Notes under the pieces: model-generated | Databases searched by the model: none | What the model was told of the DNA's origin: nothing | What the model saw: only the letters and a program-made list of their open reading frames with translations | Assembly (NCBI GenBank): GCA_002011125.2 | Contig: MTMF02000009.1 | Coordinates: 1,332,989 to 1,396,988 of the forward strand | Direction: 5' to 3' | Length of the DNA: 64,000 nucleotides | Source: Candidatus Hydrothermarchaeum profundi | Lineage (GTDB): Archaea > Hydrothermarchaeota > Hydrothermarchaeia > Hydrothermarchaeales > Hydrothermarchaeaceae | Shown here: positions 41,789 to 50,598 of the stretch, in pieces | Layout of the letters: each line of letters starts with the position of its first letter | Position numbering within the stretch: position 1 is the stretch's first letter | Program-made: the position numbers and the translations under genes

Positions 41789-42358
41789 TTACATCACCAA
41801 GAGAATATACTGGAGGACGATACCGACTCCTACAAGGCAAGAAGCTACAATAAAATGGTCATAAAAGGACTTCTCTATCACCAGCCTTTTTTCCTTTATA
41901 AAAAAATAAACAGAATAGCCGAGGTGAAAGGCAGTACTAGCAGAAAACATCATAGCAGATACGAATACACCTAGAACCACGATTACCTTAATGTTAACTA
42001 AGAAGGGGGTAAACTCTAATATCTCGGCAAATGAGGAACCAGAAGCAATACCGATAACAAAAAGAAGGGTCACGGAGGGTATGGTAAGCAGGACCCCTGA
42101 AGCTACGATCGATACCGCAGGAACAATGTTAGATCTAAGAACATCCAAGAATTCTATCTCGGAGTTAACTCCATAGGCCCTACCGTACTCGTATCCCAGA
42201 GATTTCATAGCATAGACAGTCTCCTGATGAATTGGGAATATTGGTTCAAAGCCAAAAGCTGGGCCACGGATAACATCCAGCAACCTGAGAGTGTACCCTA
42301 TAAAGAAACCTGCAAAAAACACTATAGCCGAGATCACCAAAAACTTCCTGTTTTCCAT
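41789..42358 (-). CDS. SpoIIM/DUF95-like integral membrane protein
   Basis: A 189-residue protein with five hydrophobic helices. The FLDVLRSNIVPAVSIVASGVLLTIPS region, with a buried Asn and glycines, and IGIASGSSFAEIL match the SpoIIM (stage II sporulation M / DUF95) pattern. In archaea such proteins accompany membrane-remodelling or lipid-related genes; the function is unknown. It is one base from the downstream secreted-protein gene. Confidence 0.7.
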   Translation of the reverse strand: MENRKFLVISAIVFFAGFFIGYTLRLLDVIRGPAFGFEPIFPIHQETVYAMKSLGYEYGRAYGVNSEIEFLDVLRSNIVPAVSIVASGVLLTIPSVTLLFVIGIASGSSFAEILEFTPFLVNIKVIVVLGVFVSAMMFSASTAFHLGYSVYFFIKEKRLVIEKSFYDHFIVASCLVGVGIVLQYILLVM

Positions 42359-42533
42359 TTTTTCACTTCATTAGGTTATAGAAAAGAGGGATTTAAGCTT
42401 TTCCTCATTTGACCCATGTATTACATAACACAATTTCCGTATAGGATATCCAACTCATAAGGATAATTAAGGAATATCTGTTGAGAACATGGTACAAGGA
42501 AGATAAAAAGAAGTAGACAGTATTATAATATAT

Positions 42534-42600
42534 AAAAAAGCCCTTCGAAGCAACGTTATGAAACGCTTTTTATTAGCTTCGCCCTACGTAGGCTAATAAT
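42534..42600. repeat. Cluster of nested palindromes 3' of tRNA-Ser
   Basis: AAAAAGC (42535-42541) pairs with GCTTTTT (42565-42571), enclosing the palindromes CTTCGAAG (42543) and AACGTT (42552). Next, TTATTAGC (42570-42577) pairs with GCTAATAA (42592-42599) around the palindrome CCTACGTAGG (42583-42592). It lies in the 290-bp gap between the SpoIIM-like gene and tRNA-Ser; the rest is AT-rich without a gene. Confidence 0.55.
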
Positions 42601-42653
42601 AACTATAATTCATAGATTTAAAAGTTCCTTCTCAATTTTTAAATATTAAAAGT

Positions 42654-42738
42654 CGCCGGGGGGAGGATTTGAACCCCCGTGCTCCATAGGAGCAGTGGAT
42701 CTCGAGTCCACCGCCTTACCAGACTAGACTACCCCGGC
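42654..42738 (-). tRNA. tRNA-Ser (CGA)
   Basis: An 85-nt class II tRNA on the minus strand: acceptor GCCGGGG/CCCCGGC, anticodon stem GTGGA/TCCAC with loop CTCGAGA (CGA), a long variable arm (TGCTCC/GGAGCA), T arm GGGGG-TTCAAAT-CCTCC, discriminator G, no encoded CCA, no intron. Confidence 0.95.
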
Positions 42739-42769
42739 TTTAGGTTTTTATAAAGGATTAACTCTAAAA

Positions 42770-43042
42770 CTAGTCTTTTTTTATTTTTCTTTCAAAAAAA
42801 TCCCCGATTATAGTTCCTACTATAAATGCTAATGTCAGATAAATAACACCTATAATAGTTCCAATTAAAGTTGCTCCGAACTTCAGGAAACCGCCAGTTA
42901 TTAAATTTAAGAAAGCAAAGAAGATACCCAAGCCTAAACCTATTTTAAATCCTTTCTTAAGGAGTTCGCCTTTTTTTTCTTTTCCAGGATTGATATATCC
43001 ATAGATAATACCTGTAACAAAAGCTAATAAGTCAAATACCAT
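42770..43042 (-). CDS. Small integral membrane protein
   Basis: A 90-residue protein with an N-terminal helix ending GYINPGKEKKGEL, then two glycine-rich hydrophobic helices (residues 30-50 and 53-78) and a basic tail. It resembles many short archaeal membrane proteins of unknown role. A minus-strand ATAATAAAAT is about 25 nt upstream of the ATG, consistent with a leaderless message. It lies directly upstream of tRNA-Ser. Confidence 0.6.
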   Translation of the reverse strand: MVFDLLAFVTGIIYGYINPGKEKKGELLKKGFKIGLGLGIFFAFLNLITGGFLKFGATLIGTIIGVIYLTLAFIVGTIIGDFFERKIKKD

Positions 43043-43125
43043 GGTTAACTTTATTACGAAATTTTATTATTTATTTTTATTGGGGGTAAGTATTTAAAAA
43101 ATAAAAACTTTTTGGAAAATTCGAT

Positions 43126-43278
43126 ATGCAAGTAAACAAAAATCCGACAATAAAAGAGGTAAATAAAAAAGCTGTTTGTAAATGTGCCTATTGCGGCCAA
43201 GTTATCGAGATTTGTACTAGGGACAACCCTTGTCCTATTTGCGGCAGTTCTTTATTCACAGTTGTCTATAAATCCTAA
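43126..43278 (+). CDS. 50-residue zinc-ribbon protein
   Basis: A short gene from ATG 43126. CKCAYCGQVIEIC and CPICGSSLF provide two CxxC knuckles 12 residues apart plus extra cysteines, a rubredoxin- or zinc-ribbon-like pattern. A TATTTAAAA box (43091-43099) lies about 30 nt upstream; there is no clear SD. It sits in the AT-rich accessory region before the recombinase. The 214 bp after it contain no gene. Confidence 0.65.
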   Translation: MQVNKNPTIKEVNKKAVCKCAYCGQVIEICTRDNPCPICGSSLFTVVYKS

Positions 43279-43492
43279 ATCTTTAAAAAAGCAAACATTT
43301 TTGTAAATTGAATATAATAAATAATATATTTAGAAAAGTATATTATAAAACATATAAATAATTACAATATCTTTTTAAAATTTAAAACATTATTGTAAAA
43401 AAGAGAATTCTGAGGTAGTTAGATAATTAGAGGATATAAATTATTCTACAGCTCTAAAAGTCCGCTTAGAATTGTTCTCATGCGGTCAAATT

Positions 43493-44167
43493 TCAAAAAT
43501 TTTTTAACAATTGTCCTGAAGAAGATAACTTCTCCATAATTTTTACTGTTCTCCAGACTTTTGAATGTGATATTCCTAGTTTTTTAGCTATTTCTCTATA
43601 GCTCATACCTTCCTTTCTAAGATTGATTATATCATGAACTTCACGTTTGGGATATATTTTTTTATGACCATTTTCTGTTCTCGTTTCAAATAGATCAGGG
43701 ACACGGCCCATCCAAAAGCCTTCTCTTTTTAATTTCTGCATTCCAAAGCTAGTTTTTCTTGCTAAATCTTTTCTAAAGTATGTAGCAAACCCTGCCTGCA
43801 TTGTGAACATTAGTTCCCCCTCTGGAGTGGTTATATCAATATCTAAATTGCTGAATCTTAAAAAAACACCATGCTCTGAAAGCTTTTCCACAATAGTTAA
43901 CGCATCCCTAGTATTTCTCGATAATCTATCATTGTGATAGCATAAAACAACTTTAAATAGTCTTTTTTCAGCATCTTCGAGTAATTGAGCTAGGGCAGGT
44001 CTCCCTTCAATAGATTTCCCGCTAACTCCATCGTCGATGTAGATCTTGGTTACCTCAAGCCCCTCTTTTTTTGCCCAATCTATTAAATACTCTTTTTGGG
44101 CTTCGATAGAAGCACCGTAGCTAGCTTGTTCTTCGGTTGAAACTCTTACGTATAACGCAGCTTTCAT
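43493..44167 (-). CDS. Serine recombinase (resolvase family)
   Basis: A 224-residue recombinase. The nucleophile Ser10 is in YVRVSTEEQ; GVSGKSIEGRPAL, CYHNDRLSRNTRDAL and the E-helix region follow, then a C-terminal HTH (GMSYREIAKKLGISHSKVWR). All catalytic Arg/Ser positions I can identify are present, so it may be active. It is resolvase-sized, not a large serine integrase. A strong palindrome lies 34-59 bp upstream. It is probably a mobile or plasmid-derived gene. Confidence 0.9.
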   Translation of the reverse strand: MKAALYVRVSTEEQASYGASIEAQKEYLIDWAKKEGLEVTKIYIDDGVSGKSIEGRPALAQLLEDAEKRLFKVVLCYHNDRLSRNTRDALTIVEKLSEHGVFLRFSNLDIDITTPEGELMFTMQAGFATYFRKDLARKTSFGMQKLKREGFWMGRVPDLFETRTENGHKKIYPKREVHDIINLRKEGMSYREIAKKLGISHSKVWRTVKIMEKLSSSGQLLKNF

Positions 44168-44200
44168 AACTGATTTTAGTAAATCGGTGCTTATATTAGT

Positions 44201-44226
44201 GTTTCGGAAGGGACCCCTTTCGAAAC
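44201..44226. promoter_or_regulatory. 26-bp palindrome upstream of the recombinase
   Basis: Arms GTTTCGGAAGGG (44201-44212) and CCCTTTCGAAAC (44215-44226) match at 11 of 12 positions, the remaining one a G-T pair, with a 2-bp centre. It may be the recombination site or operator of the adjacent recombinase, or a hairpin after the regulator gene, which ends at 44259. Confidence 0.6.
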
Positions 44227-44258
44227 AGAATTTTTACAGATAACATAATAAGCAACGT

Positions 44259-44774
44259 TTACTTTGGAGTACCAACCAGCATTTCTATTTCTCTAATAAG
44301 AGAGGATACCTCTTCCTTTAATTCTCTGCCCTCTTTGTTCCTTGGTTTTAGCTTATTATTGAGAGATTTAAATCTACCTAAAACTCTTGCCTTGTTATAT
44401 CTGTCTTTTTTGGAGATATTTTTGGATTGCAATTCCTTTTTCATAGATAATAGGGATTCTCTATATCTAATGAGTTTCTCAATAGTGGGGGTGACTCTAG
44501 TGATTGTTTTATCGGTTCTCCCGGAAAGAATTTCGTTAAAACTCTTTATATTTAAAGCTAACATTTCACCTTTCGATGAAAGTCTGATATATTTGGTTCT
44601 GCCTTTTTTTATTGATTCGAGTATGCCTAAGTTCTCCATTTCTTTAATAAGATTAAAAGTATGGGCATATGTACTCTTTATTTCATTGGCTATTTCTGAT
44701 ACATACTTTCTCTTTTTTCCTGCAAGGGAAAGTAAAATCTCTTTACTTACTCTTTGAAAAAATATATCTTCCAT
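44259..44774 (-). CDS. Winged-helix transcription regulator (MarR/ArsR-like)
   Basis: A 171-residue protein. An N-terminal winged helix (KYVSEIANEIKSTYAHTFNLIKEMENLGILES, then KGRTKYIRLSSKGE) is followed by a basic coiled-coil region (LIRYRESLLSMKKELQSKNISKKDR) that could dimerise. A plus-strand GTATATTTAAAC (44798-44809) gives a TATA box about 25 nt upstream of its ATG, so the mRNA is probably leaderless. It is in tandem with the recombinase and may regulate it. Confidence 0.8.
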   Translation of the reverse strand: MEDIFFQRVSKEILLSLAGKKRKYVSEIANEIKSTYAHTFNLIKEMENLGILESIKKGRTKYIRLSSKGEMLALNIKSFNEILSGRTDKTITRVTPTIEKLIRYRESLLSMKKELQSKNISKKDRYNKARVLGRFKSLNNKLKPRNKEGRELKEEVSSLIREIEMLVGTPK

Positions 44775-45046
44775 AATATATTTAATAGTATATAAGTATA
44801 TTTAAACTTTTCCTTTTTTTTTCAAAAAAGTTTGCATAATTAAAAAATAATTGAAAAAAACTCTAAGGTAATATTTTAGATACAGAGGTATTATTTGTTC
44901 TATTGTTTTTATTGGATGCCTCTGATCTGAAGAAGCTAAAGAGAAGGAATTCGTAGCTCAATCAATATTATGAGTCCCAACTAGAGGAACTAAGATTAAG
45001 ATAGTACGCAACTTTTAATAGTTACTAGATAAAGAAAATAACTACT
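44775..45046. promoter_or_regulatory. AT-rich divergent promoter region
   Basis: 272 bp between the winged-helix gene and the CBS gene. It holds repeated ATATTTAATAGTATATAAGTA sub-elements near 44779-44805 that could be regulator sites overlapping the TATA box. No coding sequence or RNA was seen in the remainder. Confidence 0.35.
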
Positions 45047-45445
45047 ATGAAGAAAGTAAAAGATGTTATGACTCCCTATGTTAGGACCATCGGTCCAGAA
45101 GCGACAATGGATGAAGCTGCAAAGTTAATGAAAAAATTTAGAATAGGCTCTTTAGTTGTAGTTGAAAATGACAAACCAGTAGGCATAATAACTGAGCGTG
45201 ACCTAGCATATAAGATAGTCGCTGAAAGGAAACAGAATGCCAAAGTAAAAGAAATTATGTCAAGGGATCTTAAAACAATAGAGAAAGAGAAGACCCTTGT
45301 TGAGGCTGCTAAACTTATGGCTGCTCATGTGATCCGAAGGTTGCCGGTAATGGATAAAGGGAAGCTTGTGGGTATAATTACTCTGGAAGATATAATGAAG
45401 GCAGAAAAGGTAGGTGGAGAGGCAGGGGCTTATTCATTTACCTAA
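45047..45445 (+). CDS. CBS-pair protein
   Basis: A 132-residue Bateman module: VKDVMTPYVRTIG, VGIITERDLAYKIV, VKEIMSRDLKTIE, VIRRLPVMDKGKLVGIITLEDIM. The TERD/RRLP motifs resemble the four-CBS protein at 14.4 kb. Its 3' end overlaps the end of valS by 12 bp on the opposite strand. Confidence 0.88.
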   Translation: MKKVKDVMTPYVRTIGPEATMDEAAKLMKKFRIGSLVVVENDKPVGIITERDLAYKIVAERKQNAKVKEIMSRDLKTIEKEKTLVEAAKLMAAHVIRRLPVMDKGKLVGIITLEDIMKAEKVGGEAGAYSFT

Positions 45446-47821
45446 AAATATTCTTGGCGCATCTCCGTATTCTACCTCTTTTATACTATGCATTTCTTTT
45501 AGATCTTTTTCAAATGGTTTAAGTACTTCCGGTAAGACAACTTTCTCTACCGGAGATTTTAACGAAAGGCCCGCTTCTTTCTTCTTTTTCCATATTAGGC
45601 TATTTATCTCAAGGATATCTGATGTTTTTATTTCTAATTCATAATCTTCCTCGACCTTTGGAAACTCTGTAAAGTGGATATCTTCGCCTCGGAGTTCCAT
45701 ATATAGTTTGTAAGTTATAAAAGGCACTATAGGAGCCAGTAATTTTAATATAGCCTCTAAGCACTTGTTCAAAGTGTATATAGCCGCATTTTGTTCTTCT
45801 TGGCTAAATTTACCCTCGTGGTTATATGCTCTATTCTTTACCATTTCTAAATAGTGGGATGCAAAAGTCTCCCACAGGAAATGTTTTATCCTTATGGCAG
45901 GATTATGAAAGTCATATTTCTCATATCTCTCTCTCGTGAACTTTATCAGCTTATTAATCTCTGAAAGTATCCATTTATCTGATTCCATCAGCTTATATTT
46001 CCCCTCTACTTTTGGGAATAGAGATATAAAGCGAGCTAAGTTCCAGAGCTTTGTAAGCGTTTTTTTCGTTCCAGCTATTCTTTGAAAAGAACATCTAAAG
46101 TCTGTTCTATCTAAGTTACCCTCTACGGCGGCCCATAATCTAAATGGCTCTGCCCCAAACTCGTCGAGTACGTCCTTAGGATCAATCACGTTCCCCACAG
46201 ATTTACTCATCTTTCGTCCTTTTTCGTCAACAATATGGTAGTTTATCCAGACATCCTTGAAAATCACCTTCCCTGTGAGCAAATAATCTTTTAAAACGGT
46301 ATAATATAGCCAGGTCCTTATGATTTCTTTCCCTTGTGGACGGAGGGAGCACGGAGAGTTTTTTTCAAAAAACTCTGGGTCCCTTGAATATTTCAGTATA
46401 TATAGGGGAGTTATAGATGAATCGAACCAAGTATCAAATACTCTCTCATCGCCTTTAAATTCTGAAGACCCGCATCTTGGGCAGTTTTTAACCGGAGCTA
46501 TGTCTTTCCAAGGCTTATAATAACGGCCTTTTTTAGGAACTATTATCTCTCCACAGTTTTTGCAGTGCCACACAGGTACTTCAGTTGCATAATATCTCCT
46601 GCGCGATATAGGCCAATCTATCTTTATAGAGTCGATCCAATCTAGTAAGATCTGTCTACTTTGGGGCGCATAAAAATTCATCTGATAAGCGAGTTTCCGC
46701 ATTTCATCCTTGTAATCCAATTGCTTTAGATAGAATTCTTCCATTTCAATAAATTCTATATCATCTCCCGATCTCTCGCAAGTAGGGGTTCTATGCACAA
46801 TTTCATGTTGTCTTACAAGTAAACCTCTCTTCTTTAGCTCTTCAATCATTTTTTTTCTAGCTTCTTTTACAGGTAGCCCTGCAAGAAATCCAGCGTTTTC
46901 ATTCATTTTACCATCTTGGTTTATTGCTATCGTAGGCTCAAGTCCCATTTCTATAAAGAATCTAATATCTGAGGTATCCCCAGCAGAACACATCATAACC
47001 AGGCCTGTGCCTTTCTCCATGTCAGCCATCGGATGAGCTTTAACTGGGACTTCCTTCTCAAATATTGGGGTAATGGCAGTTTTACCCTCCAATCGTTGGT
47101 ATCTTTCATCCTTGGGATTAAAAATCACCATGCCACAGGTACACACAAGCTCTGGCCTAGTTGTACTTATTATTATTTCCTCCCCAGTTTCTTTTATCTT
47201 AAAGATAATATCATTAAAAGTGGTAGGCTCTTCCTTGTAAACGATCTCAGCATCCGCTATAGTTGTTCTACATCCAGGACAATAATTTGTAATTCTTTTG
47301 TCTATGTATATTAGGCCTTTGTTCCAGAGATCTATGAAGGTCTCTTGAGTAAGGGTTCTATAATCTTCAGAGTCAGTTTCATATACTTCACCTAGTCCCG
47401 TACCAATCTCGAAAGAGTTAAAACTTATACCTAATCTCAAAAAAGATTCTATAGTTTTAGTGCCAGCATCTTCTAGTACCCCCTTACAAAGTTCAATGAA
47501 TTTTTCTCTAGGCGTTTCAGACAGCTTAATACCATATTTCTTTTCAGTTGCCATTTCAATAGGTAAACCATTCTTGTCAAGTCCAAGGGGGAATAAGACA
47601 TTATAACCTATCATCCTCCGGAATCTAGCGAACATATCCATAATCACGTAGGTTGTAGCTTGGCCGATATGTACTGGGGTGTTAACATAAGGAGGGGGGG
47701 TATCTATAGAATAAACAGGTTTGTCGCTTTTCTTATTAAATGCGTAGAGTTTTTCTTCTTTCCACTTAGTGTATATCTCCTCTTCAAACTCTTTTTTCCA
47801 TCTTTTTTCTTTAATTGGCAT
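45434..47821 (-). CDS. valS: Valyl-tRNA synthetase
   Basis: A 795-residue class I synthetase, the usual archaeal length. TPVHIGQ is the HIGH motif and KMSKSVGNVIDP the KMSKS motif. The editing domain (STTRPELVCTCGMV) and zinc-binding pairs (CPGC; CKNC...CPRC) are present. ValRS is preferred over IleRS because of the YCPGCRTTIADAE and AGDTSDIRFFIEMGL segments. Confidence 0.93.
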   Translation of the reverse strand: MPIKEKRWKKEFEEEIYTKWKEEKLYAFNKKSDKPVYSIDTPPPYVNTPVHIGQATTYVIMDMFARFRRMIGYNVLFPLGLDKNGLPIEMATEKKYGIKLSETPREKFIELCKGVLEDAGTKTIESFLRLGISFNSFEIGTGLGEVYETDSEDYRTLTQETFIDLWNKGLIYIDKRITNYCPGCRTTIADAEIVYKEEPTTFNDIIFKIKETGEEIIISTTRPELVCTCGMVIFNPKDERYQRLEGKTAITPIFEKEVPVKAHPMADMEKGTGLVMMCSAGDTSDIRFFIEMGLEPTIAINQDGKMNENAGFLAGLPVKEARKKMIEELKKRGLLVRQHEIVHRTPTCERSGDDIEFIEMEEFYLKQLDYKDEMRKLAYQMNFYAPQSRQILLDWIDSIKIDWPISRRRYYATEVPVWHCKNCGEIIVPKKGRYYKPWKDIAPVKNCPRCGSSEFKGDERVFDTWFDSSITPLYILKYSRDPEFFEKNSPCSLRPQGKEIIRTWLYYTVLKDYLLTGKVIFKDVWINYHIVDEKGRKMSKSVGNVIDPKDVLDEFGAEPFRLWAAVEGNLDRTDFRCSFQRIAGTKKTLTKLWNLARFISLFPKVEGKYKLMESDKWILSEINKLIKFTRERYEKYDFHNPAIRIKHFLWETFASHYLEMVKNRAYNHEGKFSQEEQNAAIYTLNKCLEAILKLLAPIVPFITYKLYMELRGEDIHFTEFPKVEEDYELEIKTSDILEINSLIWKKKKEAGLSLKSPVEKVVLPEVLKPFEKDLKEMHSIKEVEYGDAPRIFLGK

Positions 47822-47851
47822 ATTGGTCTCACTGAAAAGATCCCATGATAT

Positions 47852-48610
47852 TTAAATTTTGAGCTTCATTTCATCTTTAGCTGCTATAGTATTTATTCCG
47901 GTTTCCTTCTGTGCTCTTCTAGCCTCATTATCTGCGATATCGATCATTTTCAATCCAAAGTGCTGAATTATAGCGAGTTCAGGTTTTGCTTCTTTACAAA
48001 TCTTTATGACATCATCTATACATAGATGCCAAGCTATTCTTTCGTTTCTAGGCCGAATTACGTTAAAGATAATTACATTTGCATTTTTATAATAGTTGGA
48101 TATTCCTTCAAAATATTGTGTGTCAGATGTATAGACTATAGTACCATTATCTTTAGTTAAAAACTTTAATCCAACCGTTGTTGGATCACTATGTTTTGTA
48201 GGCAAACACTCTACCCGGCATCCTCCTATATCAAAAGACTCCCTTGGTTTCATCACAATTTTTTTTCCTACTTTTTGCTGGTGATAAGCGGAGATAGCTG
48301 GTCCGAGGTTGTCTATCCCTATTAATGTGCTTTCACTTCCGGCGAGGATCCCTTTTTTTAGGGTCATACCCTTGGTCATAGCTTCGATAAGAATCTCTGC
48401 GTCATTGTAATGGTCAGGATGGCAGTGTGTCACGACGACGGCATCCGTTTTTATTGGGCTAATATTCATTTTTTTCATTGCTACTAAGGCACCGGGGCCT
48501 GGGTCAATGTGTATGTTATTTCTTGAATGTAATCTGAAACCACCTGTTTGGAGGCGCTGTAAGAGCGTGGTCCATCTACCTCCTCCCGAACCCAGAAAGA
48601 CTAATTCCAC
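47852..48610 (-). CDS. Metallo-beta-lactamase-fold hydrolase
   Basis: A 252-residue protein. The zinc motif is THCHPDHYND, with further ligands in TKHSDP and TSDTQY and a final IIQHFG. It resembles RNase Z-like and phosphodiesterase-like MBL proteins but lacks the RNase Z exosite arm. N-terminal VFLGSGGGRW is typical. Substrate unknown. It precedes valS on the same strand. Confidence 0.88.
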   Translation of the reverse strand: MELVFLGSGGGRWTTLLQRLQTGGFRLHSRNNIHIDPGPGALVAMKKMNISPIKTDAVVVTHCHPDHYNDAEILIEAMTKGMTLKKGILAGSESTLIGIDNLGPAISAYHQQKVGKKIVMKPRESFDIGGCRVECLPTKHSDPTTVGLKFLTKDNGTIVYTSDTQYFEGISNYYKNANVIIFNVIRPRNERIAWHLCIDDVIKICKEAKPELAIIQHFGLKMIDIADNEARRAQKETGINTIAAKDEMKLKI

Positions 48611-48660
48611 ACTATCACAGGAAATTCATAGTAGAGAAAAGTTTAATAAATTTTTCTAAT

Positions 48661-50376
48661 TTAGAGAAGGGAGAATATTTGGTGAAAAAAGAGCTTTATA
48701 CCTTCAATATTAAGGGGATATGAGATCGTATAAATATTATTAGATCTATCGGATTCCAAAATCCAATGGTCTTTATCAATTTTAATATACTCAGGTTTAG
48801 CTTCTGTTTCAAACGATACTTGTTCTTTCAAGTTTCGCATCCAAACTTTTTTAGTAATCTCGCCATCGGCAGTGTATAACGTGACATCAATCGGCATCTC
48901 TGTTATATCACCTACCTGCGCTATTTTGACTATGACAGAATGTCCTTTTGTAATTGCGCTTTCAACTTTATAATCCGGTAAATTAGTGCCGTATACCCAC
49001 TGCTTAAAAAACCAGCTAAGGTCTTTTCCAGAGACTCTCTCACTTACTTTCTGGAAGTCCTCAACAGATGAACTTTTTCCAGAATACTGGCTTGCGAAGC
49101 TTTCCATTATACTTTTAAAGGTATTGTCCCCCACGACGTATCTTAACATGTGGAGTACAAGTGCGCCTTTAGAATAAACAACGGCATGGTAGATCCCTCC
49201 ACCATACTCCTCCTCAACCCTTGTAATTGGCAGGTCTCCAAGTTCAGTGACTTTATCCAAATATTCTTTTCTCTTCTTTTCTAAAGCGGAGATCAATGCA
49301 TCTCTCCCATACTTATCTTCTAGGAACATGGCTCCAGAATATGTAGCAAATCCTTCCAATAACCAGTAGTGCTGCTCTGTTGGTGATTCCTCGATTTCTG
49401 GTTTAGGGGGGGTAAGGATCATACTGAATTTCTCAATAGATCTTAAGCTAGGCTCTCCTTTAGCGAATACCAGTGCTCCCCACCAATTATGGGCGATTTC
49501 ATGGGCAATGAATTCGGGTGAAGGTTCTTTTCTAAAAATGCCTGCCGAGAGCATTATTAGCCCTTGATCGCCATGTCCTCCGTAAAAGAATTCAGGGATC
49601 TCTACAACTGAAAATTTTTGAAAGGGATAACACCCAAAAGCCGAGGAGTAAAATTCTATGATATCGGATGAAAGTTTAAATGATTTTTCTGCACGGAAGT
49701 ATTCTTCCGGATAAAGATAATACTCTACCTCTAAAAATTTATGAGGACAGTTCTGAATAAATATCTCTCTCTTTGCTTGAAGATATTTTCCAGAAGCGAA
49801 GGAGATACCACGGGTCGGATTTTTAATATCCCAAACAAAGGTTTTATAAGCGTTTTCTTTGAGTACTTCAACTAATTCTCCTACAGTGACCGCTGTTTCG
49901 TCTTCTGGAACTGTAAGTGATATTCTAGCAGTAGCTCTGTCGCCCCAGATTAGTGGGTACCACACGGACTCATAGATCATATAACTACCTTCCCTGCCTA
50001 TGTAACCCCATATAAATTTTCCAGATTGAAAATTAGTATCAGAGATACCTGAATATTCGAAAGTAAGTGTTTCAAGGGTTCCATTTTTAAGTGTTTTTTC
50101 TAAAGTCACTTCTATCTTGTTATCGTGTCTCTCAAAATGCAAAGGTCTACTTTTACTATCTGTTATCCTTGAGATAGAAAGGTCCTTATTTAAAAAAAAG
50201 GCCACTTTATCTATATCTCCGAGAGCTTTTATCTCGAGAGATATCTTTGCAGTGAATTTGTGTTCTTGGGGAAGTAAATTTATATGAAAGTCGTAGTGTT
50301 GTATATCAACATTATTTTCAGCATAAGCTATTGGTAGCATAAATAAAAAGATAACTCCAACGAGTATTACTCTCAT
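48661..50376 (-). CDS. Secreted M1-family metallopeptidase, divergent
   Basis: A 571-residue protein with a signal peptide (LPIAYA cleavage region). Zinc motif HEIAHNWWG, with the third ligand probably the Glu of WLLEGFATYSG. The spacing between them is 44 residues, not the usual 18, because of an acidic/proline insert. The exopeptidase GxMEN motif is replaced by GGHGDQGL. A C-terminal hydrophobic stretch may anchor it. GGAGATAGG precedes the ATG. Aminopeptidase activity is therefore uncertain. Confidence 0.85.
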   Translation of the reverse strand: MRVILVGVIFLFMLPIAYAENNVDIQHYDFHINLLPQEHKFTAKISLEIKALGDIDKVAFFLNKDLSISRITDSKSRPLHFERHDNKIEVTLEKTLKNGTLETLTFEYSGISDTNFQSGKFIWGYIGREGSYMIYESVWYPLIWGDRATARISLTVPEDETAVTVGELVEVLKENAYKTFVWDIKNPTRGISFASGKYLQAKREIFIQNCPHKFLEVEYYLYPEEYFRAEKSFKLSSDIIEFYSSAFGCYPFQKFSVVEIPEFFYGGHGDQGLIMLSAGIFRKEPSPEFIAHEIAHNWWGALVFAKGEPSLRSIEKFSMILTPPKPEIEESPTEQHYWLLEGFATYSGAMFLEDKYGRDALISALEKKRKEYLDKVTELGDLPITRVEEEYGGGIYHAVVYSKGALVLHMLRYVVGDNTFKSIMESFASQYSGKSSSVEDFQKVSERVSGKDLSWFFKQWVYGTNLPDYKVESAITKGHSVIVKIAQVGDITEMPIDVTLYTADGEITKKVWMRNLKEQVSFETEAKPEYIKIDKDHWILESDRSNNIYTISYPLNIEGIKLFFHQIFSLL

Positions 50377-50598
50377 CCTATCTCCTTCCTCAGGACCCTG
50401 GGGGGAAGAGCGATCAAACTTTGCATTATATTGGCCGAGATGTCATATATAAATTATTCTATTAAAAAAGATTTAGTTAAACTGGAATCCTTCTTTTTTA
50501 TACGTTTATATCGTCTTTAGCGGTTTTCTAGGGGTAAATGGTATAATTTATATTTGTGGCATAGTATGCAAGTCATATCATCTAATTAGAAAGTAATT

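Noticed and set aside
43493-44167. IS607-type insertion sequence
   Set aside because: No tnpB partner, and the recombinase lacks the N-terminal HTH order of IS607 TnpA; no terminal repeats were found.
42654-44774. Integrated element bounded by a duplicated tRNA-Ser 3' end
   Set aside because: No second copy of the tRNA 3' sequence was seen in the following DNA, and serine recombinases of this size rarely use tRNA sites.
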